The notes under the pieces are model-generated. The model had not been told where the DNA came from. It did no database searches and was given only the letters and a program-made list of their open reading frames with translations. Of a DNA stretch of 64,000 nt, positions 36,109 through 45,499 are shown one piece after another. Within the stretch, counting starts at the first letter, position 1, and every line of letters starts with the position of its first letter. Source of the stretch: Evansella vedderi (lineage in GTDB: Bacteria > Bacillota > Bacilli > Bacillales > Salisediminibacteriaceae); NCBI RefSeq assembly GCF_030813435.1, contig NZ_JAUSUG010000017.1, forward strand, positions 1-64,000, read 5' to 3'. Made by a program: the position numbers and the translations under genes.

Positions 36109-36582
36109 ATGGCTGAACAAAAAGAAGTTGTTGAAATAGAACAGGTTGCCCATATTGAAAAATCACTACGAATGATAGCGGATATTGTTAAACAAAAGGG
36201 GAGAGAGATTCTTAATGAATTTCCAATTACCCCACCGCAATTTGTAGCATTACAATGGCTCCATGAATATGGTGATATGACCATCGGTGAATTATCATCA
36301 AAGATGTATTTAGCATGTAGTACTACAACTGATCTAATAGACCGTATGGAAAAAAACGAGTTGGTAGAGCGGGTAAAAGATACAAATGATCGCCGCGTAG
36401 TTCGTATTCACTTATTGGATAAAGGCACTACGATTATTCGTGAAGTAATTCATAGACGTCAAGGCTACTTACAAGGTGTATTGGATAACTTTTCACAAGA
36501 AGAGGTTGACTTCTTGGAAAAGAGCTTAAAATTTCTAAAAGAAGAAATGAAGCGTGATGCAAAAACATGGAAGTCATTTTAA
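36109..36582 (+). CDS. ysmB: MarR-family transcriptional regulator YsmB
   Basis: A 157-aa winged-helix regulator. The core is [20 protein letters not shown], then [20 protein letters not shown] (recognition helix) and [13 protein letters not shown] (the wing), at about residues 43-110. Flanking helices form the dimer interface. AAAGGAGG precedes the ATG. It is located between ptsI and racE; in B. subtilis ysmB is likewise next to racE. The regulated genes and ligand are unknown. Confidence 0.88.
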   Translation: MAEQKEVVEIEQVAHIEKSLRMIADIVKQKGREILNEFPITPPQFVALQWLHEYGDMTIGELSSKMYLACSTTTDLIDRMEKNELVERVKDTNDRRVVRIHLLDKGTTIIREVIHRRQGYLQGVLDNFSQEEVDFLEKSLKFLKEEMKRDAKTWKSF

Positions 36583-36602
36583 ACAAAAAAGGACGTGCGA
36601 AA

Positions 36603-37445
36603 TTGGATAGACCAATTGGAGTGATTGATTCAGGGGTAGGAGGTCTTACTGTTGTTTCTGAATTAATCCGTCAGCTGCCGAAGGAAGAAATCATCTATAT
36701 TGGTGATACTGCACGTTGCCCTTATGGACCAAGGTCTGTGGAAGAAGTAAAAACCTTTACTTGGGAAATGATTAATTATTTACTTTTTCACGACATTAAA
36801 TTACTTGTCATTGCATGTAATACGGCTACCGCTGTAGTACTGGAGGAAGCAAAACAACAATTATCCATACCTGTCATAGGGGTTATTCATCCAGGGGCGA
36901 TTGCAGCTTTGAAATCAACCAAGAATGACAATGTTGGTGTAATAGGTACAGAGGGTACAATTAATAGCGGAGCATATTATCGTGAACTAACGATGATAAA
37001 GGATACAGTTAGAGTAGAAAGCCTTGCTTGTCCAAAACTTGTTCCATTAGTGGAGCGAGGAATGTTTACAGGTGAAGAGGCTAAGAAAACAGTGGAAGAA
37101 TCACTTGCACCAATATTAGCTACAAACATTGACAGTTTAATTTTAGGTTGCACCCACTATCCCCTCATTGCACCACTTATTCAAGAAATAGCTGGGGACC
37201 ATGTGGAAATAATATGTTCTGGTGATGAAACAGCCAGAGAAGTGAGTGCCTTGCTTTATCACCAGGAGCTATTATTTACTGGAGACAGGGAACCTTCCCA
37301 TTTGTTTTACTCCACTGGTTCAAGTGATATGTTTGAGCAAATTGCAAAACAATGGTTATCTTTAGATGACCTCGATGTAAAAAAAATTGACTTACAGCAT
37401 GCTAAATTGAGCCCAATATTAAAGCGTAAATACAATTGGCGTTAA
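36603..37445 (+). CDS. racE: Glutamate racemase
   Basis: A 280-aa cofactor-independent racemase that makes D-glutamate for peptidoglycan (and poly-glutamate where present). Both catalytic cysteines are in place: VIACNTATA and LGCTHYPL; the N-terminal [13 protein letters not shown] is typical. A longer frame from ATG 36567 overlaps ysmB, lacks a ribosome site and adds residues absent in relatives, so the TTG at 36603 after AAAAAGGAC is preferred. It starts 20 bases after ysmB and is probably co-transcribed. Confidence 0.94.
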   Translation: MDRPIGVIDSGVGGLTVVSELIRQLPKEEIIYIGDTARCPYGPRSVEEVKTFTWEMINYLLFHDIKLLVIACNTATAVVLEEAKQQLSIPVIGVIHPGAIAALKSTKNDNVGVIGTEGTINSGAYYRELTMIKDTVRVESLACPKLVPLVERGMFTGEEAKKTVEESLAPILATNIDSLILGCTHYPLIAPLIQEIAGDHVEIICSGDETAREVSALLYHQELLFTGDREPSHLFYSTGSSDMFEQIAKQWLSLDDLDVKKIDLQHAKLSPILKRKYNWR

Positions 37446-37450
37446 ATTAC

Positions 37451-37485
37451 CAGGAACCTTCTAAAAAGGAGGTTTCTTTTTTTAT
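37451..37485 (+). terminator. racE terminator
   Basis: GGAACCTTCT pairs with GGAGGTTTC through G-T-tolerant pairing, followed by a run of Ts. Confidence 0.8.
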
Positions 37486-37585
37486 ACTGAGTAATTTTTA
37501 TTAAGGTTGTACGATTCTGTTGGTCTAAATTGAATTATAGCTCGTATACATGATAGTACAAACTGTCAAGGAGGGGAATATTATT

Positions 37586-38722
37586 ATGCGTCGCCTAAAA
37601 ATGAAATTCGCGTGGGGGCTTGCAATTACTGCAGCTATTACACTCACGGCATGTGGATCGGATCCAGTAGACCAAGATGTACTAGAAGAAATAGATCCAC
37701 CACAGGAAATAGAATTTATTGATGCAGATGGAGAATTTGATTTTGAAGGAATGGAAGATGGTGAAATTGGAGACGCCATTACTGACATGGATGGAGATGG
37801 TCAGGCTGATGGTGAAGAAGAAGTGGCTGAAAAGGGTGGCCCTGTAAATGAAACTGCAATGCAAGAGCTTTATTTATTAGATCGAAATGGACTTGTTGCA
37901 CCTCAAAGCTTTAACATACCAAAAGGTGATAATGAGGTAGCAAGAACAGTAGAATACTTAATTCAAGGTGGTCCAATAACGGAAATTTTACCGAATGGTT
38001 TTCAAGCGGTACTTCCTTCTGGTACTGAAGTTCTAGATGCAACAGTATCGGATGGAGTAGCTACCTTAAACTTCTCTGATCAATTTTCACAATATCACCC
38101 TGATTTAGAGCTTCAGGTTCTGCAAGCTTTAACTTGGAGTGTTACTCAGTTGGACAATGTTGATAGAATTAAGCTTCAGCTTAACGGAGAAGACCTAGAA
38201 ATGATGCCGCAAAATGGTACACCAATTTCTTCAGGATACACCCGTGCTCATGGAATTAATTTAGAGATGAGCGATGAAGTGGACTTAGTAAATACAAAAC
38301 CAGTGGTAGTATATTTCTTATCGCAGGTGGATAACCAAACTTATTATGTACCTGTTACTAGACGTGTACCACAACAAATGGATTTGTATGAGGCTGTAGT
38401 AAGTGAGTTAGTAAAAGGACCTCATTTCATGTCTCCACTATTAACAAGTATTCACAACGGTGTTGAGCTATTAGATGCACCGGAATTGGCCGCCGATGGA
38501 ACGTTAACCTTAAACTTTAATGAAGTACTCTTAAGTACATTGGAAGGTACGGCAGTATCAGAAGAAGTACTTAATATGTTAGTACTATCCCTTACAGAAC
38601 ATCAAGAAGTACAAAGTGTTGCTTTACAAGTGGAATCTGAAGGGGCTATTGAAGTAAGTACAGGGGAAACCTTAACAGAGCCTGTAACACGCCCTAGTAC
38701 AGTAAATACTGGGGAATACTAA
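37586..38722 (+). CDS. gerM: Sporulation/germination lipoprotein GerM
   Basis: A 378-aa lipoprotein needed for normal sporulation and germination in B. subtilis, where it supports the channel apparatus between mother cell and forespore. A signal peptide ends in the lipobox LTAC with Cys23. An acidic region (about 30-80, DADGEFDFEGMEDGEIGDA) leads into two GerMN domains (about 90-220 and 240-370), each containing the LNFS/LNFN type strand. The ATG at 37586 follows AAGGAGGGG; the frame is open from 37550. Confidence 0.93.
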   Translation: MRRLKMKFAWGLAITAAITLTACGSDPVDQDVLEEIDPPQEIEFIDADGEFDFEGMEDGEIGDAITDMDGDGQADGEEEVAEKGGPVNETAMQELYLLDRNGLVAPQSFNIPKGDNEVARTVEYLIQGGPITEILPNGFQAVLPSGTEVLDATVSDGVATLNFSDQFSQYHPDLELQVLQALTWSVTQLDNVDRIKLQLNGEDLEMMPQNGTPISSGYTRAHGINLEMSDEVDLVNTKPVVVYFLSQVDNQTYYVPVTRRVPQQMDLYEAVVSELVKGPHFMSPLLTSIHNGVELLDAPELAADGTLTLNFNEVLLSTLEGTAVSEEVLNMLVLSLTEHQEVQSVALQVESEGAIEVSTGETLTEPVTRPSTVNTGEY

Positions 38723-38761
38723 TAGAGACTATTTGAAATCCTATTAATAAAGAATTATCAT

Positions 38762-38793
38762 AAAAGAGTAGCTTTTAAGGCTACTCTTTTTTA
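38762..38793 (+). terminator. gerM terminator
   Basis: AAAAGAGTAGC pairs with GCTACTCTTTT around a short loop and ends in Ts. Confidence 0.88.
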
Positions 38794-38935
38794 TTGATAA
38801 AATTTCCTAAATGTCGAGCAAAGTGAAAGAACATAAATGGAATAGGGAATGCTACAATTGTTTCGGGTAATAATCCTACTAGAGTGCTTAACAAATTTTT
38901 ACATAGAATTAATTATACAACTAGGAGTGAATGAT

Positions 38936-39724
38936 ATGCGTCATGATGGTAGAGCTAATAATGAACTTAGGAAAATTGATATTCAAACGAATTACATAAA
39001 ACATCCTGAAGGTTCCGTCCTCATTTCCTTTGGAGATACAAAGGTTATTTGTACTGCAAGTGTAGAGGATCGAGTTCCTCCCTTTATGAGAGGGCAAGGT
39101 AAGGGATGGATTACAGCAGAGTACTCCATGTTGCCGAGGGCAACGGAGCAAAGGAACATTCGAGAATCATCTAAAGGTAAAGTTTCAGGTAGAACAATGG
39201 AAATTCAACGATTAATCGGACGTGCCCTTCGATCTGTTGTAGACCTTGATGTCATTGGTGAAAGAACCGTTTGGATTGACTGTGATGTTATTCAGGCGGA
39301 CGGTGGTACGAGAACCGCATCGATTACAGGAGCCTTCGTTGCTATGGTATTGGCATTTGGTAAGTTAATGGAGGGTAAGGGGATTACGAAATTTCCTATA
39401 AAAAATTACTTAGCAGCCGTTTCTGTAGGTGTTGATGAGGATGAAGGAGCTATTCTTGACTTAAATTATATTGAAGATTCTAAGGCACAGGTAGATATGA
39501 ATATCATCATGACCGGTGACGGAGAATTTGTTGAAGTGCAAGGAACTGGAGAAGAAGCTACATTTTCTAGAAAGCAATTTAACGAGATGATTGATTTAGC
39601 GGAAAAAGGGATTTTTGAGTTGTTCGAATTACAAAAGCAAGCCCTAGGGGAAGTTGCTAAAAATATCTCTACTTCTCCTAGTGTAGCAGTTACGGCAGGG
39701 AATGAGGATGACTCTACCGTATGA
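38936..39724 (+). CDS. rph: Ribonuclease PH
   Basis: A 262-aa phosphorolytic 3'-5' exonuclease that trims tRNA 3' ends. Conserved segments are [33 protein letters not shown] (split around residue 45), [14 protein letters not shown] and [16 protein letters not shown]. Compared with B. subtilis (245 aa) it has a short extra C-terminal tail after EVAKNIS. The start is ATG at 38936 after TAGGAGTGA; the open frame upstream adds residues with no ribosome site. The stop overlaps ysnA by four bases. Confidence 0.95.
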   Translation: MRHDGRANNELRKIDIQTNYIKHPEGSVLISFGDTKVICTASVEDRVPPFMRGQGKGWITAEYSMLPRATEQRNIRESSKGKVSGRTMEIQRLIGRALRSVVDLDVIGERTVWIDCDVIQADGGTRTASITGAFVAMVLAFGKLMEGKGITKFPIKNYLAAVSVGVDEDEGAILDLNYIEDSKAQVDMNIIMTGDGEFVEVQGTGEEATFSRKQFNEMIDLAEKGIFELFELQKQALGEVAKNISTSPSVAVTAGNEDDSTV

Positions 39725-40320
39725 ACATAGACCAATTATTTATTGCCACAAGTAATAGTGGAAAAGTAAGGGAGTTTGCTGCCTTTTTTGATAGTAAGGG
39801 AATTAAAGTAAAATCATTACATGATTTAGAGTCATCAATAGATGTAGTGGAAGACGGGGATACCTTTGAAGAAAACGCAATGAAAAAGGCAGAGGAAATT
39901 GGTCAAGCCATAGGCCAAGTTGTTATTGCAGATGATTCGGGTTTGGAAGTAGATGCTTTAAATGGTCGACCTGGAATATATTCAGCAAGATATGCAGGTA
40001 CGGGAAAAGATGATCAGGCTAATATGACAAAGATATTAGAAGAGCTAGAGGGAGTTCCTGATTGTAAAAGAAGTGCAAGATTCGTATGTGTATTAGCTGT
40101 CTATATTCCTGGAAAAGAAACAAAAACAGTGAGGGGGACCTGTGAGGGGGTGATTGGGAAGGAGCCAGTTGGTATGAATGGGTTTGGTTATGACCCAATT
40201 TTCTATCTCCCTGAATGGAATAAAACAATGGCTCAGTTGGAGCGGGAAGAGAAAAATAAAATCAGTCATAGGGCCAATGCATTAAAGCTATTAGAAGAAA
40301 ATTGGGATAGCTGGCTTTAA
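39721..40320 (+). CDS. ysnA: XTP/dITP diphosphatase (RdgB/HAM1 family)
   Basis: A 199-aa house-cleaning enzyme that removes deaminated purine nucleotides (XTP, dITP, ITP) from the pool. The signature [10 protein letters not shown] at the N-terminus, [18 protein letters not shown] near 70, and GFGYDPIF with SHRANALK toward the C-terminus are all present. The ATG overlaps the rph stop (ATGA), so translation is coupled. The rph-ysnA-ysnB order is that of B. subtilis. Confidence 0.95.
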   Translation: MNIDQLFIATSNSGKVREFAAFFDSKGIKVKSLHDLESSIDVVEDGDTFEENAMKKAEEIGQAIGQVVIADDSGLEVDALNGRPGIYSARYAGTGKDDQANMTKILEELEGVPDCKRSARFVCVLAVYIPGKETKTVRGTCEGVIGKEPVGMNGFGYDPIFYLPEWNKTMAQLEREEKNKISHRANALKLLEENWDSWL

Positions 40321-40381
40321 AATATTTACTGTTATTGTTAAAGAAAGTAGATTTAGCATTTAGGTACTTGGAGGCACAGTT

Positions 40382-40894
40382 ATGCGAGCGTTAATAATGA
40401 GTGACAGCCATGGTTGGGAACAAGAAGTGGCTGATGTAATTGATCGTCATCAAAATGAAGTGGATGCAATTTTTCATTGTGGTGACTCTGAGTTGTTTGG
40501 AGAGTCTGATCTATTAAAAAATGTTTCTACCGTTAGGGGGAACTGTGATTTTGATGCAGATTTTCCTGAAGAAGTAGTCGAAGAGGTGAAGGGGGTTACA
40601 TTTTTTGCAGCCCACGGTCATTTATTAAATGTTAAAATGACTGCCATGAATCTTGTATACAAAGGGCAGGAAGTGGGAGCGGATATTGTCTGCTTCGGTC
40701 ACACACACGTACCAGTCGCATTTGAAGAACAAGGAATTATTATTATTAATCCAGGAAGCATGCGGTTACCGCGACAAGTTAGTGTTGGTACCTATGTAAT
40801 TGTGGAAGAGAATGACGGGAATATTGAAGTATCCTTCTATTCTTTAGATGGAAAAAAGCAAGATAATTTAAGTAAAACTTTTTTGAAGAAATAG
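40382..40894 (+). CDS. ysnB: YfcE/MJ0936-type metallophosphoesterase
   Basis: A 170-aa phosphodiesterase-like protein. Metal ligands: MSDSHGW (D, H), HCGDSE, VRGNCDFD, AHGHL and FGHTHVP. It is smaller than and distinct from the phosphoesterase at 5708. The natural substrate is unknown. GGAGG precedes the ATG. It lies 61 bases downstream of ysnA and ends the rph operon. Confidence 0.9.
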   Translation: MRALIMSDSHGWEQEVADVIDRHQNEVDAIFHCGDSELFGESDLLKNVSTVRGNCDFDADFPEEVVEEVKGVTFFAAHGHLLNVKMTAMNLVYKGQEVGADIVCFGHTHVPVAFEEQGIIIINPGSMRLPRQVSVGTYVIVEENDGNIEVSFYSLDGKKQDNLSKTFLKK

Positions 40895-40980
40895 TTGACA
40901 TCAGCTAGAGGATTGTATTATATTAATACATGTCGCTGTTAATTAATCAATCCTCTATTAAATAAAATTTTAAGATTGTC

Positions 40981-41009
40981 TTGACATCGACAAGAAGTTT
41001 TGTTAAAAT
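40981..41009 (+). promoter_or_regulatory. Promoter of the tRNA-Gly/tRNA-Arg locus
   Basis: TTGACA (40981-40986) and TAAAAT (41004-41009), 17 bases apart. A second TTGACA (40895-40900), with TTATAT or TATTAT near 40916-40923, may be an upstream promoter. Transcripts would first run through the truncated tRNA-Gly copy. Confidence 0.8.
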
Positions 41010-41055
41010 AATTATTGCTGATTGATTTTTTATAAAACAAATAAAAAATTTTTGT

Positions 41056-41086
41056 GCGGGTGTAGTTTAGTGGTAAAACCTCAGCC
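41056..41086 (+). pseudogene. 5' half of tRNA-Gly, duplicated and truncated
   Basis: These 31 bases are identical to the 5' part of the intact tRNA-Gly at 41215-41245: acceptor 5' strand, D arm and 5' side of the anticodon stem. The match stops just before the anticodon. The T arm and acceptor 3' strand are absent; repeat-like DNA follows instead. It cannot fold as a tRNA. Confidence 0.9.
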
Positions 41087-41214
41087 ACGAGCAATACATC
41101 CTCGAGTAAGCAGCAAGTTGTCTCGACGGATACACTACAAAGCGAAGCTAGTAGAGGAAGAGACATGTAAGGTTCAAGTTAAGAATGATTAATAATATTT
41201 GGATAAAATAATAT
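41087..41214. repeat. Repeat-like DNA between the tRNA-Gly fragment and intact tRNA-Gly
   Basis: The segment contains TTGTCTCGACGGATACACTA and GCTAGTAGAGGAAGAGAC, closely matching the interior of the family B repeat at 22583-22723. It carries no ORF or tRNA-like fold and separates the promoter from the functional tRNA genes. Confidence 0.7.
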
Positions 41215-41288
41215 GCGGGTGTAGTTTAGTGGTAAAACCTCAGCCTTCCAAGCTGATGTCGTGAGTTCGATTCTCATCACCCGCTCCA
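41215..41288 (+). tRNA. tRNA-Gly (anticodon TCC)
   Basis: A complete 74-base tRNA with encoded CCA. Acceptor GCGGGTG pairs with CACCCGC, the discriminator is T, the anticodon stem TCAGC/GCTGA encloses CTTCCAA with anticodon TCC at 41247-41249, and the T loop is GTTCGATTC. It reads GGA and, by wobble, other Gly codons. Confidence 0.96.
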
Positions 41289-41294
41289 TTTTAA

Positions 41295-41371
<77 letters not shown>

Positions 41372-41385
41372 TTACATAATTAATT

Positions 41386-41421
41386 AAAGCCTCTTACAAT
41401 GAATGTAAAAGGCTTTTTTTT
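41386..41421 (+). terminator. Terminator of the tRNA unit
   Basis: AAGCC (41387-41391) and further CTTTTACA/TGTAAAAG-type pairing to GGCTT (41411-41415), followed by a long T-run. Confidence 0.85.
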
Positions 41422-41528
41422 GTTCAATTTTACCTTCTCTTTACTTATTCATTACATATTAAGATTGGTTTTAAGCCATATTATGAAGAGGAAATGAGAT
41501 TGAATTTATTAAAGAGGAGGTAAAGTTA

Positions 41529-41669
41529 ATGCCTGATATGAACCACCAAAAAAACACAACGAATAAAGCAATTCAAAAAGGTAGAACACCTAATAAACGC
41601 CAAGAGGAAGAAACGGCACCTGGATACGGGGATAAAAAGCTAGAAGGTCCAAATCGTCCTTCAGAATAA
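41529..41669 (+). CDS. Small hydrophilic protein (46 aa), possibly spore-associated
   Basis: The ORF starts MPDMNHQKNTTNKAIQKGR and ends GYGDKKLEGPNRPSE. It is rich in Asn, Lys, Gln and Glu with no hydrophobic core, like the minor small acid-soluble spore proteins of bacilli, but I cannot match it to a named one. A strong GAGGAGGT ribosome site precedes the ATG and a terminator follows at about 41682-41735, so it is a complete small transcription unit. Confidence 0.7.
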   Translation: MPDMNHQKNTTNKAIQKGRTPNKRQEEETAPGYGDKKLEGPNRPSE

Positions 41670-41681
41670 TATTATTACATA

Positions 41682-41736
41682 AAAACACACGAGTAAGTTT
41701 TTTACTTAAAGCTTATAAGTGTGTTTTTTATGTGTT
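41682..41736 (+). terminator. Terminator after the small hydrophilic protein
   Basis: AAAAACACAC and AAGTAAG-type segments pair with CTTACTT and GTGTGTTTTTT, giving a long hairpin ending in Ts; it may also serve the convergent minus-strand gene. Confidence 0.75.
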
Positions 41737-41773
41737 CCAATGTACGGTCATTTTAATATGCTTTTCTTTCATT

Positions 41774-42199
41774 TCATGCCCCTTGTCCTTTGTTTGATAC
41801 AACAACCTTTTCTAACATTAACACAATTTTTTTCAATTCCTCATCAAACGCTCCCGTAGTTTCAGTCTCCTTATTTTTAGCTGGAATAAATATAACTTTC
41901 CACCCCATCATAGATAAATAAAATTGGATTACAAGACACTTTAACAGGTTTCCTTTAGGGTAAATAGCATATCTAAATGGAATTAATGCTAATGGAATAA
42001 CTACATTTCCATATTTAAAACGACAGCTAACATAATAACCTTCATTAGTTAAATAATCATAAACTTTCCGTTCATCAGTGGGTAGAAGGTGCCTCTCATT
42101 CTTTTTTACGGTTGTAAAAGGTGGTCGTGAATGGGGGCTGAATTTTCTATAAATATATAGGAAGGAGCTGCTTATTGCTGCTAGTAACATAATAAACAC
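41774..42199 (-). CDS. Unknown membrane-anchored protein (141 aa)
   Basis: I do not recognise this protein. It starts with one hydrophobic segment (residues about 1-17, FIMLLAAISSSFLYIY), then a basic, soluble part of about 120 residues containing DERKVYDYLTNEGYYVSCRF and LMLEKVVV. The topology suggests a cytoplasmic domain anchored at the membrane. The GTG start at 42199 has AAAGGTGA at proper spacing. It is the only minus-strand gene in this neighbourhood and has no counterpart I can place in B. subtilis. Confidence 0.65.
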   Translation of the reverse strand: MFIMLLAAISSSFLYIYRKFSPHSRPPFTTVKKNERHLLPTDERKVYDYLTNEGYYVSCRFKYGNVVIPLALIPFRYAIYPKGNLLKCLVIQFYLSMMGWKVIFIPAKNKETETTGAFDEELKKIVLMLEKVVVSNKGQGA

Positions 42200-42432
42200 A
42201 GAGAATCACCTTTCTTTTAAGAAGCTGGTAAGGCAAGTATTATTAGTCATTAACAAATTTTCATTTAAACAAACAGGCTCACAAAAATATTTTTTGAGCA
42301 CACAAAGTTATAATTTTTAACATATATCATGGAAAAATAGGTAACTATTTAGATAAGATAATTTGTCTTTCACTCACTGTATTGGTAAACTGAATGGAAG
42401 GATATCTTTAGAACATAAAGGTGGTTGCTCAA

Positions 42433-43485
42433 ATGGGGAAGCAAGCAAATGGTCATGAGGACAATATTATTCTTTTTCCAGGCCTTGTGACAAGGCTTGT
42501 AGAAAAGGGCATGGCTTCGTTAAAGGAAAAGAAATACTATGACGCTCTTCGTTATTTTCAACAATCTACAGAGATGGAACCGACCCATCCACAAGCACGG
42601 TATGGTCTCGTTATTACAAATATTGAATTAAATCGTTTAGATGAGGCAAAAAGACATTGTGAATCGATGCTGAGGGAAGGGATTGGACAATATTATGAAG
42701 TTCTTCAAGTGTATGTATCCTTATTGGTACAACTTGGAGATTATGAGCAGGTGGAAATGCTCTTGGAAACAGTTATTTCAGAGGAAAAACTTCCTCCGAA
42801 AATGGCAGAATCCTTTTATCAGTTATTAGAATTTTCAAGACAAATGACATCACCCAATGGGAAAGCAGAATTGGAAGATTTTACAGAAGATAATTTTGAG
42901 GGTATTGGAAACACAGAAGAATGGATAAACTTATTAGAGCAGGGAAAGCCAGACCAACAATGGGGAGCAATCCAAAAAATTAGTCAGATGAAAAAAGAAG
43001 ATGTCCTTAATACCTGTCGGACTTTCATGAAAGGTGAAAATAATAACCCTGTTTTAAAAAGTTATTTGCTTCAAATGTTAAAGGAAATGAATGTGGAAGA
43101 TACTATTGAAGTACATAAGTTTGGGAAGTCTTTTAATGTAAACATAGGAAATTTAGAAGATGTTTTTCATGAACAATTCGGCACCAGTGTATTAACAAAG
43201 TTAGACGCTGAACTAGGACAAGAAAGTCCCTCATTATTTGAAATTGTACAGCAGGTTTGGTGGCACTATTTATTTGCACTGTATCCCAAGTCTCCAACAC
43301 CATCAGATAAAACCGTTTGGGCAGCTGCATTACATAGCTTAGGATTCACCTTGATGGGGGTAGAACAAGACTTAAATGAAGTAACGAGTAGATATGGTGT
43401 GGATAAAGAGGAAGTTATAAAAGCAGTAGAACATATGAAAAGCATTGAAGCAGATTTAATGTTAATTCAGAGTGAACGTACATAG
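42433..43485 (+). CDS. ysoA: Tetratricopeptide repeat protein YsoA
   Basis: A 350-aa cytosolic protein built from helical repeats. Clear TPR units lie in the first 120 residues (VEKGMASLKEKKYYDALRYF, EPTHPQARYGLVITNIELNR), followed by a less repetitive helical C-terminal domain. TPR proteins mediate protein contacts; no specific partner is known. The ATG at 42433 follows AAAGGTGG by 8 bases; a GTG at 42421 lies inside that site. It is upstream of tig, as ysoA is in B. subtilis. Confidence 0.85.
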   Translation: MGKQANGHEDNIILFPGLVTRLVEKGMASLKEKKYYDALRYFQQSTEMEPTHPQARYGLVITNIELNRLDEAKRHCESMLREGIGQYYEVLQVYVSLLVQLGDYEQVEMLLETVISEEKLPPKMAESFYQLLEFSRQMTSPNGKAELEDFTEDNFEGIGNTEEWINLLEQGKPDQQWGAIQKISQMKKEDVLNTCRTFMKGENNNPVLKSYLLQMLKEMNVEDTIEVHKFGKSFNVNIGNLEDVFHEQFGTSVLTKLDAELGQESPSLFEIVQQVWWHYLFALYPKSPTPSDKTVWAAALHSLGFTLMGVEQDLNEVTSRYGVDKEEVIKAVEHMKSIEADLMLIQSERT

Positions 43486-43496
43486 TAGGAAATTCG

Positions 43497-43523
43497 TTGA
43501 AAACCAATCACCGTATGTTATAA
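43497..43523 (+). promoter_or_regulatory. Candidate tig promoter
   Basis: An extended -10 TGT-TATAAT (hexamer 43518-43523) is preceded by TTGAAA at 43497-43502. The 15-base spacer is short, which an extended -10 can tolerate. Confidence 0.55.
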
Positions 43524-43590
43524 TGTAAGGGTTGTAAAAAAAGAGCATGTACAAAAGAATTATTTTTTTATTGTTGGAGGGAAAGTATAC

Positions 43591-44895
43591 ATGACTGCAA
43601 AATGGGAAAAAACAGAAGGTAACTCCGGCGTTCTTACTGTTGAAGTAGACAGTGGACGAGTGGATACAGCTTTAGATGAAGCATTTAAAAAGGTAGTAAA
43701 GAAGGTGAATGTACCTGGATTCCGTAAAGGGAAGATTCCTCGCAAAATGTTTGAACAACGTTTTGGTGTAGAATCACTTTACCAAGATGCATTAGATATC
43801 TTACTTCCACAAGCTTATTCTGAAGCTATAGAAGAATCTGGAATTGAACCTGTTGATCGACCGGATATTGACATTGAGCAAATGGAAAAAGGAAAGAACT
43901 TAATCTTTAAAGCAACTGTAACAGTTAAGCCTGAAGTAAAACTCGGGGATTACAAAGGTCTCGAAGTAGAAGAACAAGACGTAACGGTTACAGATGAAGA
44001 TGTTGATGCTGAATTAAAGCAACTTCAAGAGCGTCAAGCTGACTTAGTTGTTGTAGAAGATGGAGAAGTTCAAAATGGCGATACTGTTGTTATGGACTTT
44101 GAAGGTTTTGTTGATGGCGAAGCTTTCGAAGGTGGTAAAGCAGAGAACTATTCTCTTGAAATCGGTTCAGGCCAATTCATTCCTGGTTTTGAAGACCAGT
44201 TAGTTGGTGCAAAAGCTGGCGAAGAAAAAGAAGTGAATGTAGAATTTCCTGAAGAATACCACTCTGAAGAATTAGCTGGAAAGCCTGCAGTATTTAAAGT
44301 GAAAATTCATGACATCAAACGTAAGGAACTTCCTGAGTTAGATGATGAATTTGCTAAAGATGTAAACGAAGAAGTAGAATCTTTAGATCAATTAAAGGCA
44401 GATCTTCGTGAAAAATTAGAAACTGCTAAAAAGCAGCAAGCAGATGCACAAAAACGTGACGCATTAGTAGAAAAAGCGGCAGAAAATGCAGAGATCGATA
44501 TTCCTGAAGCAATGATTACAACCGAAACTGATCGTATGCTGCAAGAATTTGGACAACGTCTGCAAACACAAGGTATGTCTTTAGACATGTACTATCAATT
44601 CTCTCAAACAGACGAAGAGGGAATGAAAGCACAATTCCATGACGATGCAGAAAAGCGTGTCCGCATGAATCTTACATTAGAAGCAATTGCTGAAGCGGAA
44701 AACCTTGAAGTATCTGAAGAAGATGTGGATAAGGAAATCAACTTAATGGCAGAAACATATCAACGTTCTGCTGAAGAAATTAAACAAATCCTTGCGATGC
44801 AAGGTGGAGCAGATGCCCTTAAAGGTGATTTGAAGGTAAGAAAGGCTATTGACTTTCTTGTAGAAAATAGTAAAACAGCGGCAGCTTCTGAATAA
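43591..44895 (+). CDS. tig: Trigger factor (ribosome-associated chaperone)
   Basis: A 434-aa chaperone and prolyl isomerase that binds at the ribosome exit tunnel. The ribosome-binding signature GFRKGKIP is at 43-50, the FKBP-type isomerase domain spans about 160-245 ([28 protein letters not shown]), and the helical substrate-cradling domain fills the rest. GGAGGG precedes the ATG. A strong terminator follows, separating it from clpX. Confidence 0.97.
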   Translation: MTAKWEKTEGNSGVLTVEVDSGRVDTALDEAFKKVVKKVNVPGFRKGKIPRKMFEQRFGVESLYQDALDILLPQAYSEAIEESGIEPVDRPDIDIEQMEKGKNLIFKATVTVKPEVKLGDYKGLEVEEQDVTVTDEDVDAELKQLQERQADLVVVEDGEVQNGDTVVMDFEGFVDGEAFEGGKAENYSLEIGSGQFIPGFEDQLVGAKAGEEKEVNVEFPEEYHSEELAGKPAVFKVKIHDIKRKELPELDDEFAKDVNEEVESLDQLKADLREKLETAKKQQADAQKRDALVEKAAENAEIDIPEAMITTETDRMLQEFGQRLQTQGMSLDMYYQFSQTDEEGMKAQFHDDAEKRVRMNLTLEAIAEAENLEVSEEDVDKEINLMAETYQRSAEEIKQILAMQGGADALKGDLKVRKAIDFLVENSKTAAASE

Positions 44896-44908
44896 TCCGT
44901 ATAACAAA

Positions 44909-44945
44909 GGAAGGCAAGGCATAAGTTAATTATGCCTTGCCTTAT
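44909..44945 (+). terminator. tig terminator
   Basis: AAGGCAAGGCATAA pairs with TTATGCCTTGCCTT almost perfectly around a 5-base loop. The following bases are T-rich but not a clean run. Confidence 0.8.
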
Positions 44946-45172
44946 ACATAACTAAGTTTCGCACATTTTGGAGAATTTTCTTTATACATAAAAAGAGGTA
45001 TTTAAAAGCTCAATGTTGTAAACGTAATAAAAGCACAATCATTTTGATGAGTAAATAGCATTATGGACAATGAAAATTATTAGTCTGCATGGAGTGGACC
45101 GTTGCGAATGATATCTATTTTCAAGGTAGCCTAATAATTAAAGACTCTTTTGTGTCCAATAAATCAAAGTGA

Positions 45173-45308
45173 TTGACAGTATCCTTTACGTGATATATTC
45201 TTGTGTAACATATTTGACGTAGAGACGAACAACCATTTTGTCGTGGAAGGGTTTATATTTCAGGTATTTGGTGTATTTGTGGTAAAATTGAAATAATAGT
45301 AAAGGAGG
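45173..45308 (+). promoter_or_regulatory. clpX promoters and STAB-SD-like leader sequence
   Basis: P1: TTGACA (45173-45178), 17 bases, TATTCT (45196-45201). P2 candidate: extended -10 TGG-TAAAAT (45280-45288). AAAGGAGG lies at 45301-45308, about six bases after the expected P2 start, with no start codon within ribosome spacing; clpX begins almost 200 bases later with its own site. The 600-bp tig-clpX spacer otherwise shows no gene. Confidence 0.65.
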
Positions 45309-45499
45309 ATTTATACTCTTCTGGTTCTTAAGCGATTCAAAAGGATGGAAGTGATCACTCTTTTATTAAGCACACATAGTTATGATTAAAAAATGGAACA
45401 CCAACGTACAATGTTAAAAGAATAAAAAATAACCTGGAGCATTCCATCTCGATAAATATGTGTTGTCAATTCTTAATTTTATTGTAAGGGGTGAATGGT

